Source of the DNA: Acidobacteriota bacterium
GTDB taxonomy: Bacteria > Acidobacteriota > Terriglobia > Acidiferrales > UBA7541
Direction of reading: 5' to 3'
NCBI GenBank assembly: GCA_013286165.1
Contig: JABDGF010000005.1
Coordinates: 1 to 64,000, forward strand
Length of the DNA stretch: 64,000 bases
Shown: positions 30,885 to 38,848 of the stretch, piece by piece
Position numbering within the stretch: position 1 is the stretch's first letter
Layout of the letters: each line of letters opens with the position of its first letter
Position numbers and translations under genes: made by a program
The notes under the pieces: model-generated
What the model was told of the DNA's origin: nothing
The model's input: the letters and a program-made list of their open reading frames with translations, nothing else
Database searches by the model: none

Positions 30885-31097
30885 GTGTATGCACTACCAG
30901 CGATTGAATTTAAAAGGTTTAGCGCGGTCTTGCAGCCCTGACCGAGCCCTACACTACGGTGCTAAGGAGGCGTACAGGAGCAAACAACGCACCTCTATCT
31001 TAGCATGCGGCAGGGCCTCCCGCCACGCATTCTGGCCGCGCGCGATAGAGGCGCGCAGGGGCTCGGGTTGTGTCATGATCTGCGCCGGAGGTGTCGC

Positions 31098-31661
31098 GTG
31101 AAAAAATTGCTCTCGTTCGCATTCGTTGCTTTGATCTCTATCCCCGTCGCCGCACAAGCTCAGGACGCGGCTAAGCCTGCCGCGCCGGCAAACCCGATCA
31201 CCATGAGCGAAAAAGGTATCTACAACTCCGCCGTTGGCGACGTGGTCGCTGCGGCGCAAAAAATGTCGGAGGAAAACTATTCATTCAAGCCCACTCCCGA
31301 GGTTCGCAGCTTCGGACAGCTGGTGGGCCATGTCGCCGATGCGAACTTCATGTTCTGTGCTCTGGTGAGCGGCGAAACGATGCCGCAGAAGGACATCGAG
31401 AAAACCAAGACATCGAAAGCCGACCTGGTCGCGGCACTGAAAGAAAGCGTCGCGTATTGCAACAAAGTGTATGACGGCATGACCGACGCGAAAGGCGCCG
31501 AACTGACCAAGTTCATGGATTTCAAACTCGCGCGGCTCAGCGTGCTTACCGTGAACACGGCGCACACCGACGAGCACTACGGCAACATGGTCACGTATAT
31601 GCGCTTGAAGGGTCTCGTGCCTCCGACGAGCGAGAACCAACAAGCTCCGCCGGCAAAATAG
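31098..31661 (+). CDS. Exported DinB-family protein
   Basis: GTG start with signal peptide VKKLLSFAFVALISIPVAAQAQ; FGQLVGHVADANFMFCAL and HTDEHYGNMVTYMRLKGLVPP are DinB-like. Confidence 0.85.
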   Translation: MKKLLSFAFVALISIPVAAQAQDAAKPAAPANPITMSEKGIYNSAVGDVVAAAQKMSEENYSFKPTPEVRSFGQLVGHVADANFMFCALVSGETMPQKDIEKTKTSKADLVAALKESVAYCNKVYDGMTDAKGAELTKFMDFKLARLSVLTVNTAHTDEHYGNMVTYMRLKGLVPPTSENQQAPPAK

Positions 31662-31741
31662 CTCTCAATTCTCACGCCATGGAACACGGCTCGAGACGTT
31701 CGTCTCTTTGAACGTCGTCTTTCGTGATATATGTTTGCCCG

Positions 31742-32653
31742 ATGTCCACGGCGATACTAATCGAAAATCTAACTAAACGCTTTCGCGACGTATCTGCCGT
31801 CGATGGCTTGAACCTGTCCGTGCCGGAGAACTCCATCTTTGGCCTCGTTGGCCCAAACGGCGCCGGCAAAACCACCGCAATCAAAATCATCATGAACATC
31901 CTGCGCGCGACGAGCGGCCGCGCGCAGGTCCTTACTTGGGACAGCACTCAACTCTCGGGCGCAGCGTTCGAATCGATCGGGTACGTGTCGGAAAACCAGA
32001 AGCTCCCCGAATGGATGCGTGTTTCGGAGTTTCTCGCCTACGCCAGGAATTTCTATCCCACCTGGGATCGCGACCTCGAAAAAGACTTGGTGCAGCGCTT
32101 CGACCTGCCTCCCAAAAGACAGCTCAAAAAACTCTCACGTGGTATGCGCATGAAGGTCGCCCTCGCGAGTTCGCTCGCCTACCGCCCGCGCCTGATCGTG
32201 ATGGACGAGCCATTCAGCGGCCTTGACCCCGTGGTGCGTGACGAGCTGATCGAATCCATCTCAGAACGCGCTCAAGGCTCGACCGTGCTGATCTCTTCTC
32301 ACGACCTCGCCGAAATCGAATCGCTCGCGAATCACATCGGTTATCTCGAAGCGGGCCGCCTGCGTTTTTCTGAATCGTTGAGCAGTCTTGCCTCACGCTT
32401 TCGTCAGGTCGATCTCACTTTCGCAGCCCCGCCCACGATTCCTGCTCAACTTCCCGTTAGCTGGATGAGGCTTGAGGCCACGGGCACCGCCGTTCGATTC
32501 ATCGAAAGCACTTTCGATGAATCCAAGACCCGTTCCGAAATCACCCAAGTCTTCGGAGAAGGCTCGAGCGCCGCATTCACGCAGATGTCGTTGCGCTCCA
32601 TCTTCCTCGCCGTCGCAAGAGACGCCCGCAAACATCGGGGGACGAGCGCATGA
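31742..32653 (+). CDS. ABC transporter ATP-binding protein
   Basis: GPNGAGKTT, LSRGMRMKVALASSLAYRPRLIVMDEPFSGLDP. Start MSTAILIENL; an ATG at 31724 is also in frame. Confidence 0.92.
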   Translation: MSTAILIENLTKRFRDVSAVDGLNLSVPENSIFGLVGPNGAGKTTAIKIIMNILRATSGRAQVLTWDSTQLSGAAFESIGYVSENQKLPEWMRVSEFLAYARNFYPTWDRDLEKDLVQRFDLPPKRQLKKLSRGMRMKVALASSLAYRPRLIVMDEPFSGLDPVVRDELIESISERAQGSTVLISSHDLAEIESLANHIGYLEAGRLRFSESLSSLASRFRQVDLTFAAPPTIPAQLPVSWMRLEATGTAVRFIESTFDESKTRSEITQVFGEGSSAAFTQMSLRSIFLAVARDARKHRGTSA

Positions 32654-34179
32654 ACCAAGTCCTCTACATCCTCCGCAAAGACATCCGCCGCCAGCGTCTC
32701 GAAATCGCGGCATCCCTGTTATTGCTTCTGGCCTTCGCATGGAAAAGTCCGATGGTGTGGAACAACGGCACCGACGAGACTTCGTCTGTCCGGCTTCTGT
32801 TCGGTGTCGTCGGCGTGGCACTCATCTTGTCGTGGTGGTTTCTGATCATTCGCGTGGTGCAGGGTGAATCCCTCGTCGGCGATCGGCAATTTTGGCTCAC
32901 TCGCCCTTACCGCCGGCACAGCCTCTTGCTCTCCAAAGTCCTCTTCATCTTCCTATTCGTGAACCTGCCGGTCTTCATCTTCGATATCGCCGCTCTACAT
33001 CACGCCGGATTCGCTCCGTGGCAGCACGGAGCGGGTCTTCTGCAAGGTCAGCTTTTACTCACCGCATTCCTAATCGTTCCGATCGCTACGATCAGCGCAT
33101 TCACCGAAACCATCGCGCAAGTTCTGCTGGTGTTCTTGGGGCTAATCGTCTTCTTCGTGGGATTGAATTGGATCACCGACAAAATTCCTAGTTCGTCCTT
33201 CGGCAGCAACGTTCCGGGCGGCGTGGTGATTATTATCTTGGCCTGCGTGTGTGTGGCCGTGTTGGCTTTGCAATACTTCAGGCGAGACACACGGCTTTCC
33301 CGGTTCATTGTCCTCGGCAGTTTGTGCGTGATTGCGTTGATCTTGATCGCAGCGCCCTACAATCGCCTGATCGAACATGCGTACCCGAAAACGCCCGACG
33401 GCCCTTTCACTGCGATCCGCGCGGCGGTCCAGAAGTCGAACCCAAAAAGACGCGAAGAGCCCTCCTTTTATAACAACAAGGTGAGCCTCACTACGGCCAT
33501 GAAAGTCGATGGCCTTGCCGACGGTTCACTCGTCGTTATCGATGCCGCCCGGCTTTCCATTTTTGCGTCCAATGGTCGCGCGTGGAATACGGGCTGGGTG
33601 GGCTCGTCGCGAACGATCTGGTCTAACTCAAGTGAATTCCGGGAAATGTTTGCCGTGGATAAGAATTTCTACTCGTCCGTGGCTTCGGACGACGTCCGTC
33701 TGCGCGTCGAGTTGGCGGTGTCTCAATACCACGAGCATTTCCTCGGGCCGGTAACCGTCGCGGCTACCGATTTCCGCGTGACTAACGATGGAATTTGTTC
33801 GGGTGCCGACGTTCGCGTCTTCCGCGCTCTTCGCTGTAGAGCCGCCCTCAATGAACCTGCCTTCACGGCGCAATTCAGTCCGCTCGACACCACCTGCACC
33901 CTGCCCGATGCTTCATGGCCTTCCTTGCAAGTCCGTCGGTACGACGCCGCGGTCTCGGCGGAATTCGGCGGCGGCGCCGGCGTCGTCCCCATTCATCCGT
34001 TCGATATAAATTTTGGCGAAGCCACCGATCCCTCGGGTAAGAAAAGCGTTTTCATTATTTGTCCCGGAACAAAATTCGATCTCGCCAAGCCCGTGCACGT
34101 TGGACAGTACAGAGTCGAATCTGAAGTTCAAGCGGTGCGCCTACCCGATTATCTTTCGACCAACGACTTCGACGAATGA
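32650..34179 (+). CDS. Integral membrane protein, probable ABC permease partner
   Basis: ATG overlaps the ATPase stop by 4 nt; about 6 N-terminal TM segments followed by a large soluble domain. Confidence 0.72.
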   Translation: MNQVLYILRKDIRRQRLEIAASLLLLLAFAWKSPMVWNNGTDETSSVRLLFGVVGVALILSWWFLIIRVVQGESLVGDRQFWLTRPYRRHSLLLSKVLFIFLFVNLPVFIFDIAALHHAGFAPWQHGAGLLQGQLLLTAFLIVPIATISAFTETIAQVLLVFLGLIVFFVGLNWITDKIPSSSFGSNVPGGVVIIILACVCVAVLALQYFRRDTRLSRFIVLGSLCVIALILIAAPYNRLIEHAYPKTPDGPFTAIRAAVQKSNPKRREEPSFYNNKVSLTTAMKVDGLADGSLVVIDAARLSIFASNGRAWNTGWVGSSRTIWSNSSEFREMFAVDKNFYSSVASDDVRLRVELAVSQYHEHFLGPVTVAATDFRVTNDGICSGADVRVFRALRCRAALNEPAFTAQFSPLDTTCTLPDASWPSLQVRRYDAAVSAEFGGGAGVVPIHPFDINFGEATDPSGKKSVFIICPGTKFDLAKPVHVGQYRVESEVQAVRLPDYLSTNDFDE

Positions 34180-34345
34180 CGGCTGTCCCGCGTCACTTCC
34201 GCACACCAAAGCGCTTTTCCACCCGACTTCTTGATGCTAGTAACGCTCTGGCCTCACTCGCTCCACCACGTTGATGCGCCCTACACATCACGTGGTATTT
34301 TTTCTGCGAACGCACCTTTGCAAAACGCCATAGGAGTCTCCGCTT

Positions 34346-34696
34346 ATGAACAACGTCTCCGTGAACTTCAATATGGTCACCACGGCCCTTGAACTGCCGG
34401 GATACAAGATCGTGAAATCGTTCGGCCTGGTGCGCGGCATCACCGTCCGCTCGCGCAGCATCTTCGGCACAATCGGCGCCTCGCTCGAGACGCTCGTCGG
34501 CGGCAACATCACGCTCTTCGAAGAAATGTGCGAGAAGACTCGCGAAGAAGCTCTCGAGCTGATGATGCAGCACGCCACCCAGCACGGAGCCAACGCGGTG
34601 ATCGCGATGCGCTATGACGCGAACGAGCTGATGCAGGGCGTCACCGAAGTTCTCGCCTACGGCACGGCCGTGCAGGTCGTCCCAGTTACCGCGTGA
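34346..34696 (+). CDS. YbjQ/UPF0145 family protein
   Basis: LPGYKIVKSFGLVRGITVRSRSIFGTIGASLETLVGGNI and ANAVIAMRYDANE are characteristic of this family. Confidence 0.88.
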   Translation: MNNVSVNFNMVTTALELPGYKIVKSFGLVRGITVRSRSIFGTIGASLETLVGGNITLFEEMCEKTREEALELMMQHATQHGANAVIAMRYDANELMQGVTEVLAYGTAVQVVPVTA

Positions 34697-34818
34697 ACTC
34701 CGCGCAATCAATTCGCATCCGAACCTCAGGCGACTCGCGAGGCGCCGCGCATCTGCACTGGCGTCCCGCGCTGCCGCGAGCATACAATTCTGATAGTTCA
34801 CGTTTGGAGGCTTCAGGA

Positions 34819-35631
34819 ATGAAGGCTGCGCCGCACGCGCTCGTGCTCACACTCGCTCTCACACTCTGCTCGATCTCGCTCGCCGCGCAATCGGCGCCCG
34901 CCGCTTCCGCAGCAAAAGCCGAGGCCGCCAAGGTCGTAACGGTCTCGACCAAGTCGCAGGACGTGACCTACCCGAGCGGTAAAGACACTCTCACCGGATA
35001 TCTCGTCGAGCCCGAGAAACCGGGCACCTACGGCGCCGTGATTGTCGTTCACGAATGGTGGGGCATGAACGACTGGGTGAAGGAGCAGACGCAAAAGCTC
35101 GCGTCGCTCGGCTATGTGGCGCTCGCCGTCGATCTTTACAACGGCAAGTCCGCCACCGATCCCACCGAAGCACACGAACTTTCACGCGGCTTGGCGCAGG
35201 ACCGCGCGATTCGCGAAATTCAGGCAGGCTACGACTACCTCGACACGCTGAAGAGCGTGAATAAGGATCGCATCGCGATCGTCGGCTGGTGCATGGGCGG
35301 CGGCTATGCGGCAGATTTTGCGGTGAAGCAGCCGCGACTGGCGGGCCTGGTGATCAACTACGGCGCGCTGCCCAGCGATCCCAATGATCTGCAGCAAATC
35401 GCCCCGCCCGTGCTCGGCAATTTCGGCGCTGACGACAAGGGCATCACGCCTGCCGACGTAAAACAATTCCAGGATTACCTGAAGAAGCTGGGGCATTACG
35501 TGGATATCAAGATTTACCCGGGCGCGGGCCACGCGTTTGAAAATCCCAACAACACGAACGGTTACCGCCCCGAAGCTGCGGCGGATGCGTGGGCGCGCAC
35601 CGTCACGTTCTTGCACCGTTGCCTCGGCTAA
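34819..35631 (+). CDS. Exported dienelactone hydrolase family protein
   Basis: Signal peptide; AVIVVHEWWGMNDWVKEQTQKLASLGYVALAVDLYNG, IAIVGWCMGGGYA, YPGAGHAFEN. Start moved to ATG 34819. Confidence 0.92.
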   Translation: MKAAPHALVLTLALTLCSISLAAQSAPAASAAKAEAAKVVTVSTKSQDVTYPSGKDTLTGYLVEPEKPGTYGAVIVVHEWWGMNDWVKEQTQKLASLGYVALAVDLYNGKSATDPTEAHELSRGLAQDRAIREIQAGYDYLDTLKSVNKDRIAIVGWCMGGGYAADFAVKQPRLAGLVINYGALPSDPNDLQQIAPPVLGNFGADDKGITPADVKQFQDYLKKLGHYVDIKIYPGAGHAFENPNNTNGYRPEAAADAWARTVTFLHRCLG

Positions 35632-35665
35632 TCGGCGAGCGCAACGGCGCGGCTGGTGCGGCGGC

Positions 35666-36142
35666 CTAGGGCCTCGCGGGCAACCTCTTCGCGAGCAGCA
35701 AATCGATCGCGTACTTGCCCGGCCCGAAAAAAAGCACGATCAGTCCCACAAACAAAAATAGAAACGGCGCGGCCGCGACGAATTTGTCCGGATCCGAAAC
35801 GAACGACTTGAACGCCTCGTGATCCGCGGTGAGAAACGCCACCAGCATATCGATCACGATCCCGAGCGCCGTGATGCGCGACAGCAGACCCAGCGCCAAC
35901 AGAATTCCGCCGACCAGCTCGAACCCTGAAACGAAAACCGCGGTGAAATGCGGCGCAGGTATCCCCAGATTTGTGAAGAACCCCACTACGCGCGAAGTAT
36001 CCTGCAATTTTCCCCATCCCGCCTCTGCGAACTGCCAGCCAAAATAAACACGGATGAGCAGCAGGAATGCGGACTGCAAAGCGTTCATCACCCGCACAAA
36101 CGTCGCGTGCCAGCTGAAAATGGGATTCGTTGCGATGCTCAT
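35666..36142 (-). CDS. DoxX-family membrane protein (last gene of buf/gig-like cluster)
   Basis: LLLIRVYFGWQFAEAGWGKLQDTSRVVGFFTNLGIPAPHFTAVFVSGFELVGGILLALGLLSR is typical DoxX. Confidence 0.9.
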   Translation of the reverse strand: MSIATNPIFSWHATFVRVMNALQSAFLLLIRVYFGWQFAEAGWGKLQDTSRVVGFFTNLGIPAPHFTAVFVSGFELVGGILLALGLLSRITALGIVIDMLVAFLTADHEAFKSFVSDPDKFVAAAPFLFLFVGLIVLFFGPGKYAIDLLLAKRLPARP

Positions 36143-36195
36143 GGAAAAAACTTCTCCTCGCGCCGCTGTGAAAACTCGCGTTACCGCGGGCGCTT

Positions 36196-37092
36196 CTACT
36201 TCTTTGAATTTTTATCGATGTGGCAAAACCAGCCGAGCGAAGACCACGTTTGAAACCATTGCTGCACGTGCGCCCGCTGGTCAGCGGGGGAAATTTTCGT
36301 GCCCGTCCACGCCGTGTCGAGCGCTTTCGCGAGAGTCTTGCCGGCCGCGATCGCCGCAAGAATCGCATACTCCTCGCGCTCCAGCCGCCGGAAATATACC
36401 TCTTCATCGACGCGGTGAACGCAGAGAAAAATCTCGGCCGGCTTCAGCGCCGCCACCTGCCGCACGCGCTTCTTTTTCTGCCGCTCGCTGAACGCGTTAC
36501 TGGCCACGTTCAGTTCGTCCATATCTTTGCGCACCTCGATCAGCAGGTCATCTACGGGATAGCGCAAATCGAGCAGGTGAATGTACGGCTGCACCTTCAA
36601 TCGCAGTTTCGATGGATCAGCCTTCGCAAGGTCCGCTTGCTTCAAGCCCGGCTCGGCCAGCCCATCGAATGCGTCGATATCAGCCCATTCGAGCCGCGCC
36701 ATATCCACGGCCAGCGCCGCCCGATCGCCCAGCATCGCCGTGTGTTTGCGGAGCCAGCCTTCGAGTCGCGCGCCCAAATTTCGCAGCGTAAACGATTCGG
36801 AAGGGCAGTCGATCAGGTACGCCTTCGACACCGCATCGAACTTCCGTTCGCCGAGCACAGCGCGCAGCCCTGGAAAATCCTCCGCGAACCCGCTCAACAC
36901 GCGAAACCAATACTGCCTGTTGTAAATCTCAAGCCGCTCGAAGGAAGTGAGCCGGTCGTTCGGCTTGATGAATTTCGCGGCCTCGGCGCGCATCGAGCCT
37001 CCGCCCGGCGCATTCGGCCGCATCCGCTCGTCGCGCGTCAACGGAGTCATCACCGCACGCGCCATGCGCCGCTGAATCGCAGCGAGCTTCAT
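36196..37092 (-). CDS. DUF2063 family protein (BufC/HvfC/GigC-like partner protein)
   Basis: N-terminal LAAIQRRMARAVMTPL, then LEIYNRQYWFRVLSGFAEDFPGLRAVLGERKFDAVSKAYL; start overlaps the upstream MNIO stop by 4 nt. Confidence 0.88.
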   Translation of the reverse strand: MKLAAIQRRMARAVMTPLTRDERMRPNAPGGGSMRAEAAKFIKPNDRLTSFERLEIYNRQYWFRVLSGFAEDFPGLRAVLGERKFDAVSKAYLIDCPSESFTLRNLGARLEGWLRKHTAMLGDRAALAVDMARLEWADIDAFDGLAEPGLKQADLAKADPSKLRLKVQPYIHLLDLRYPVDDLLIEVRKDMDELNVASNAFSERQKKKRVRQVAALKPAEIFLCVHRVDEEVYFRRLEREEYAILAAIAAGKTLAKALDTAWTGTKISPADQRAHVQQWFQTWSSLGWFCHIDKNSKK

Positions 37093-37940
37093 CCAGCCTT
37101 CTTCAGCACGGCGCTTGCGAGAAATTTGTTCGCCTTCAGCGCTTCGTCATGCACTTCGTCAAACGACGGAATGCTGTCGTCCCACTCCAGCAGCGTCGCC
37201 GTATGGCCCACACGCTCGATCGCTCGCGCATAAATCTTCCACACCGGATCGATCACCGGATGGTCGTGCGTATCCAGAATGTATTTGCGGTATTTCGAAT
37301 GTCCGGCAATGTGAATCTGCGCCACGCGCTCGGCCGGCACGCTGTTCACGTAATCAAACGGATTGAACGAGTGATTCTGCGACGAAACGTAAATGTTATT
37401 CACGTCGAGCAGGATGCCGCAGTCCGCGCGCTCCACCACTTCGTTCAGGAATTCCCACTCCGTCATCTCTGAGACATGAAATTCCGCGTAACTGCTCACA
37501 TTCTCGACCACCACCGGCACTTCCACAAAATCCTGCACTTCACGAATCTTTTGCGCCGTCACGCGAGCCGCCTCAAACGTGTACGGCATCGGCAGCAGAT
37601 CGTGCGTGTACCGCCCATCGACGCTGCCCCAGCAGAGATGATCCGAAAGCCACGGCGTCTTCGTCCGCTTCACCAGCGCCTTCAGGCGCCGCAGGTGCTC
37701 GCGATTCAATTTCTCCGCCGAACCGAAATACATCGACACGCCGTGCTGCACCACTTTGTATTGATCGAGAATTTGATCCAGGATTCGCAGCGGCCGCCCG
37801 CCGTCGATCATGTAGTTCTCGGAAATAATTTCGAACCAATCCACCACGGGCTTGCGCGTCAGGATGTGGTGGTAGTGCGGCGCGCGCAGACCAATCCCGA
37901 TCCCGTAGTTTGTGAAATTGTTGAACCGGTTCGCCGGCAT
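37089..37940 (-). CDS. DUF692 / multinuclear non-haem iron oxidase (MNIO; BufB/HvfB/GigB-like)
   Basis: GIGLRAPHYHHILTRKPVVDWFEIISENYM, SDHLCWGSVDG, VENVSSYAEF, ILLDVNNIYVSSQNH, QIHIAGHS, all characteristic of DUF692. Confidence 0.95.
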   Translation of the reverse strand: MPANRFNNFTNYGIGIGLRAPHYHHILTRKPVVDWFEIISENYMIDGGRPLRILDQILDQYKVVQHGVSMYFGSAEKLNREHLRRLKALVKRTKTPWLSDHLCWGSVDGRYTHDLLPMPYTFEAARVTAQKIREVQDFVEVPVVVENVSSYAEFHVSEMTEWEFLNEVVERADCGILLDVNNIYVSSQNHSFNPFDYVNSVPAERVAQIHIAGHSKYRKYILDTHDHPVIDPVWKIYARAIERVGHTATLLEWDDSIPSFDEVHDEALKANKFLASAVLKKAG

Positions 37941-37950
37941 TCACAGCTCC

Positions 37951-38011
37951 AAAAAAAGAATCGGTGTCAGAGACTCGGCAACACGCACCACGCCAGGCCC
38001 CTGACACCGAT
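37951..38011 (-). terminator. Terminator-like hairpin between RiPP precursor and MNIO genes
   Basis: Perfect 11-bp inverted repeat ATCGGTGTCAG (minus strand, 38011-38001) / CTGACACCGAT (37970-37960), followed on the minus strand by TCTTTTTTT and then the GGAG SD of the MNIO gene. Confidence 0.75.
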
Positions 38012-38019
38012 GATAGACG

Positions 38020-38331
38020 TTACGCCTTGGGCGCGTCGCTGCTCGGCATCTTCGAACCATCCGTCGCGCAACCACCCTTGCCCTTGCACGAGTTCTGGCC
38101 CTTGCAGCCGTTGTCGCTCGACTTACATCCGCCCTTGCCCTTGCAGGAGTTCTGACCCTTGCAAGCGTGCTTTTCCTTCACCTTCGTGTCTTTCGTGGAC
38201 TGATCCTGCGTGTGAGTTGCCGCGGCGCGCGCGCCGGCCACAACGTTCGACGCCTGAACTGCCGAGCCCGTCCCCGCCAGCAATCCGGCGAGAGCTGCGC
38301 CCGCGATCATTGCCTTCTTCGACTTTGTCAT
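38020..38331 (-). CDS. Small secreted Cys-rich RiPP precursor, bufferin (BufA-like) type
   Basis: 103 aa; signal peptide MTKSKKAMIAGAALAGLLAGTGSAVQA; six Cys in two identical CKGQNSCKGKGGC blocks; GGAGG SD at 38341-38345; adjacent DUF692/DUF2063/DoxX genes. Confidence 0.88.
   Translation of the reverse strand: MTKSKKAMIAGAALAGLLAGTGSAVQASNVVAGARAAATHTQDQSTKDTKVKEKHACKGQNSCKGKGGCKSSDNGCKGQNSCKGKGGCATDGSKMPSSDAPKA
38068..38106 (-). repeat. Core repeat 2 (CKGQNSCKGKGGC)
   Basis: 39 nt encoding the same 13 aa as 38125-38163. Confidence 0.95.
38125..38163 (-). repeat. Core repeat 1 (CKGQNSCKGKGGC)
   Basis: 39 nt encoding the same 13 aa as 38068-38106, with some synonymous differences. Confidence 0.95.
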
Positions 38332-38848
38332 GTGCTGTTTCCTCCAGTTGAGTGTGATTCCTTACTTCTTTCGAGCAAGGCCCGTTGAATCGGCTGGGAG
38401 TTTCCGCGTTCGTTCGATCGAGCGTCTGGCGCCCCTGCCTGAAACTGTGCTGCAACCGCCCCGCAACCCGTGCCGCAATTTCGCGATTCCAACAGGTAAC
38501 GCGCGCTACGTCCTTCCGGACGTCCCACTCGTGCCCCTTAGACTGCGTGAGTTCGGTTTGGTTACAGGCTATCTTTTGCAGCGCTCCATCGATGCTGACC
38601 GCGGCCAATGCGGCCCCGCGGCGTCCACCGCCGCTGAGCCTGCCATCGGAACTGGGCGAGGCTGACCTCACCTTGTACTCCTTTCCGAGGGCTTGGTCCA
38701 GATACTTCCCTTACGCTTTATCACGCGCCATTGGATTTATGTGCGCAAATCGTTCCGTGGTGACAAAAATGTGACAACTCGACAGGTATCGGCGACGAGC
38801 GCAGCTTTCCCGGCCGTTGCAGCGCCTGCCTTTGCGGTTGTGGCCTGA

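Noticed and set aside
38123-38671. 182-aa minus-strand ORF overlapping the RiPP precursor in another frame
   Set aside because: The precursor frame has signal peptide, strong SD and Cys repeats; this frame has none.
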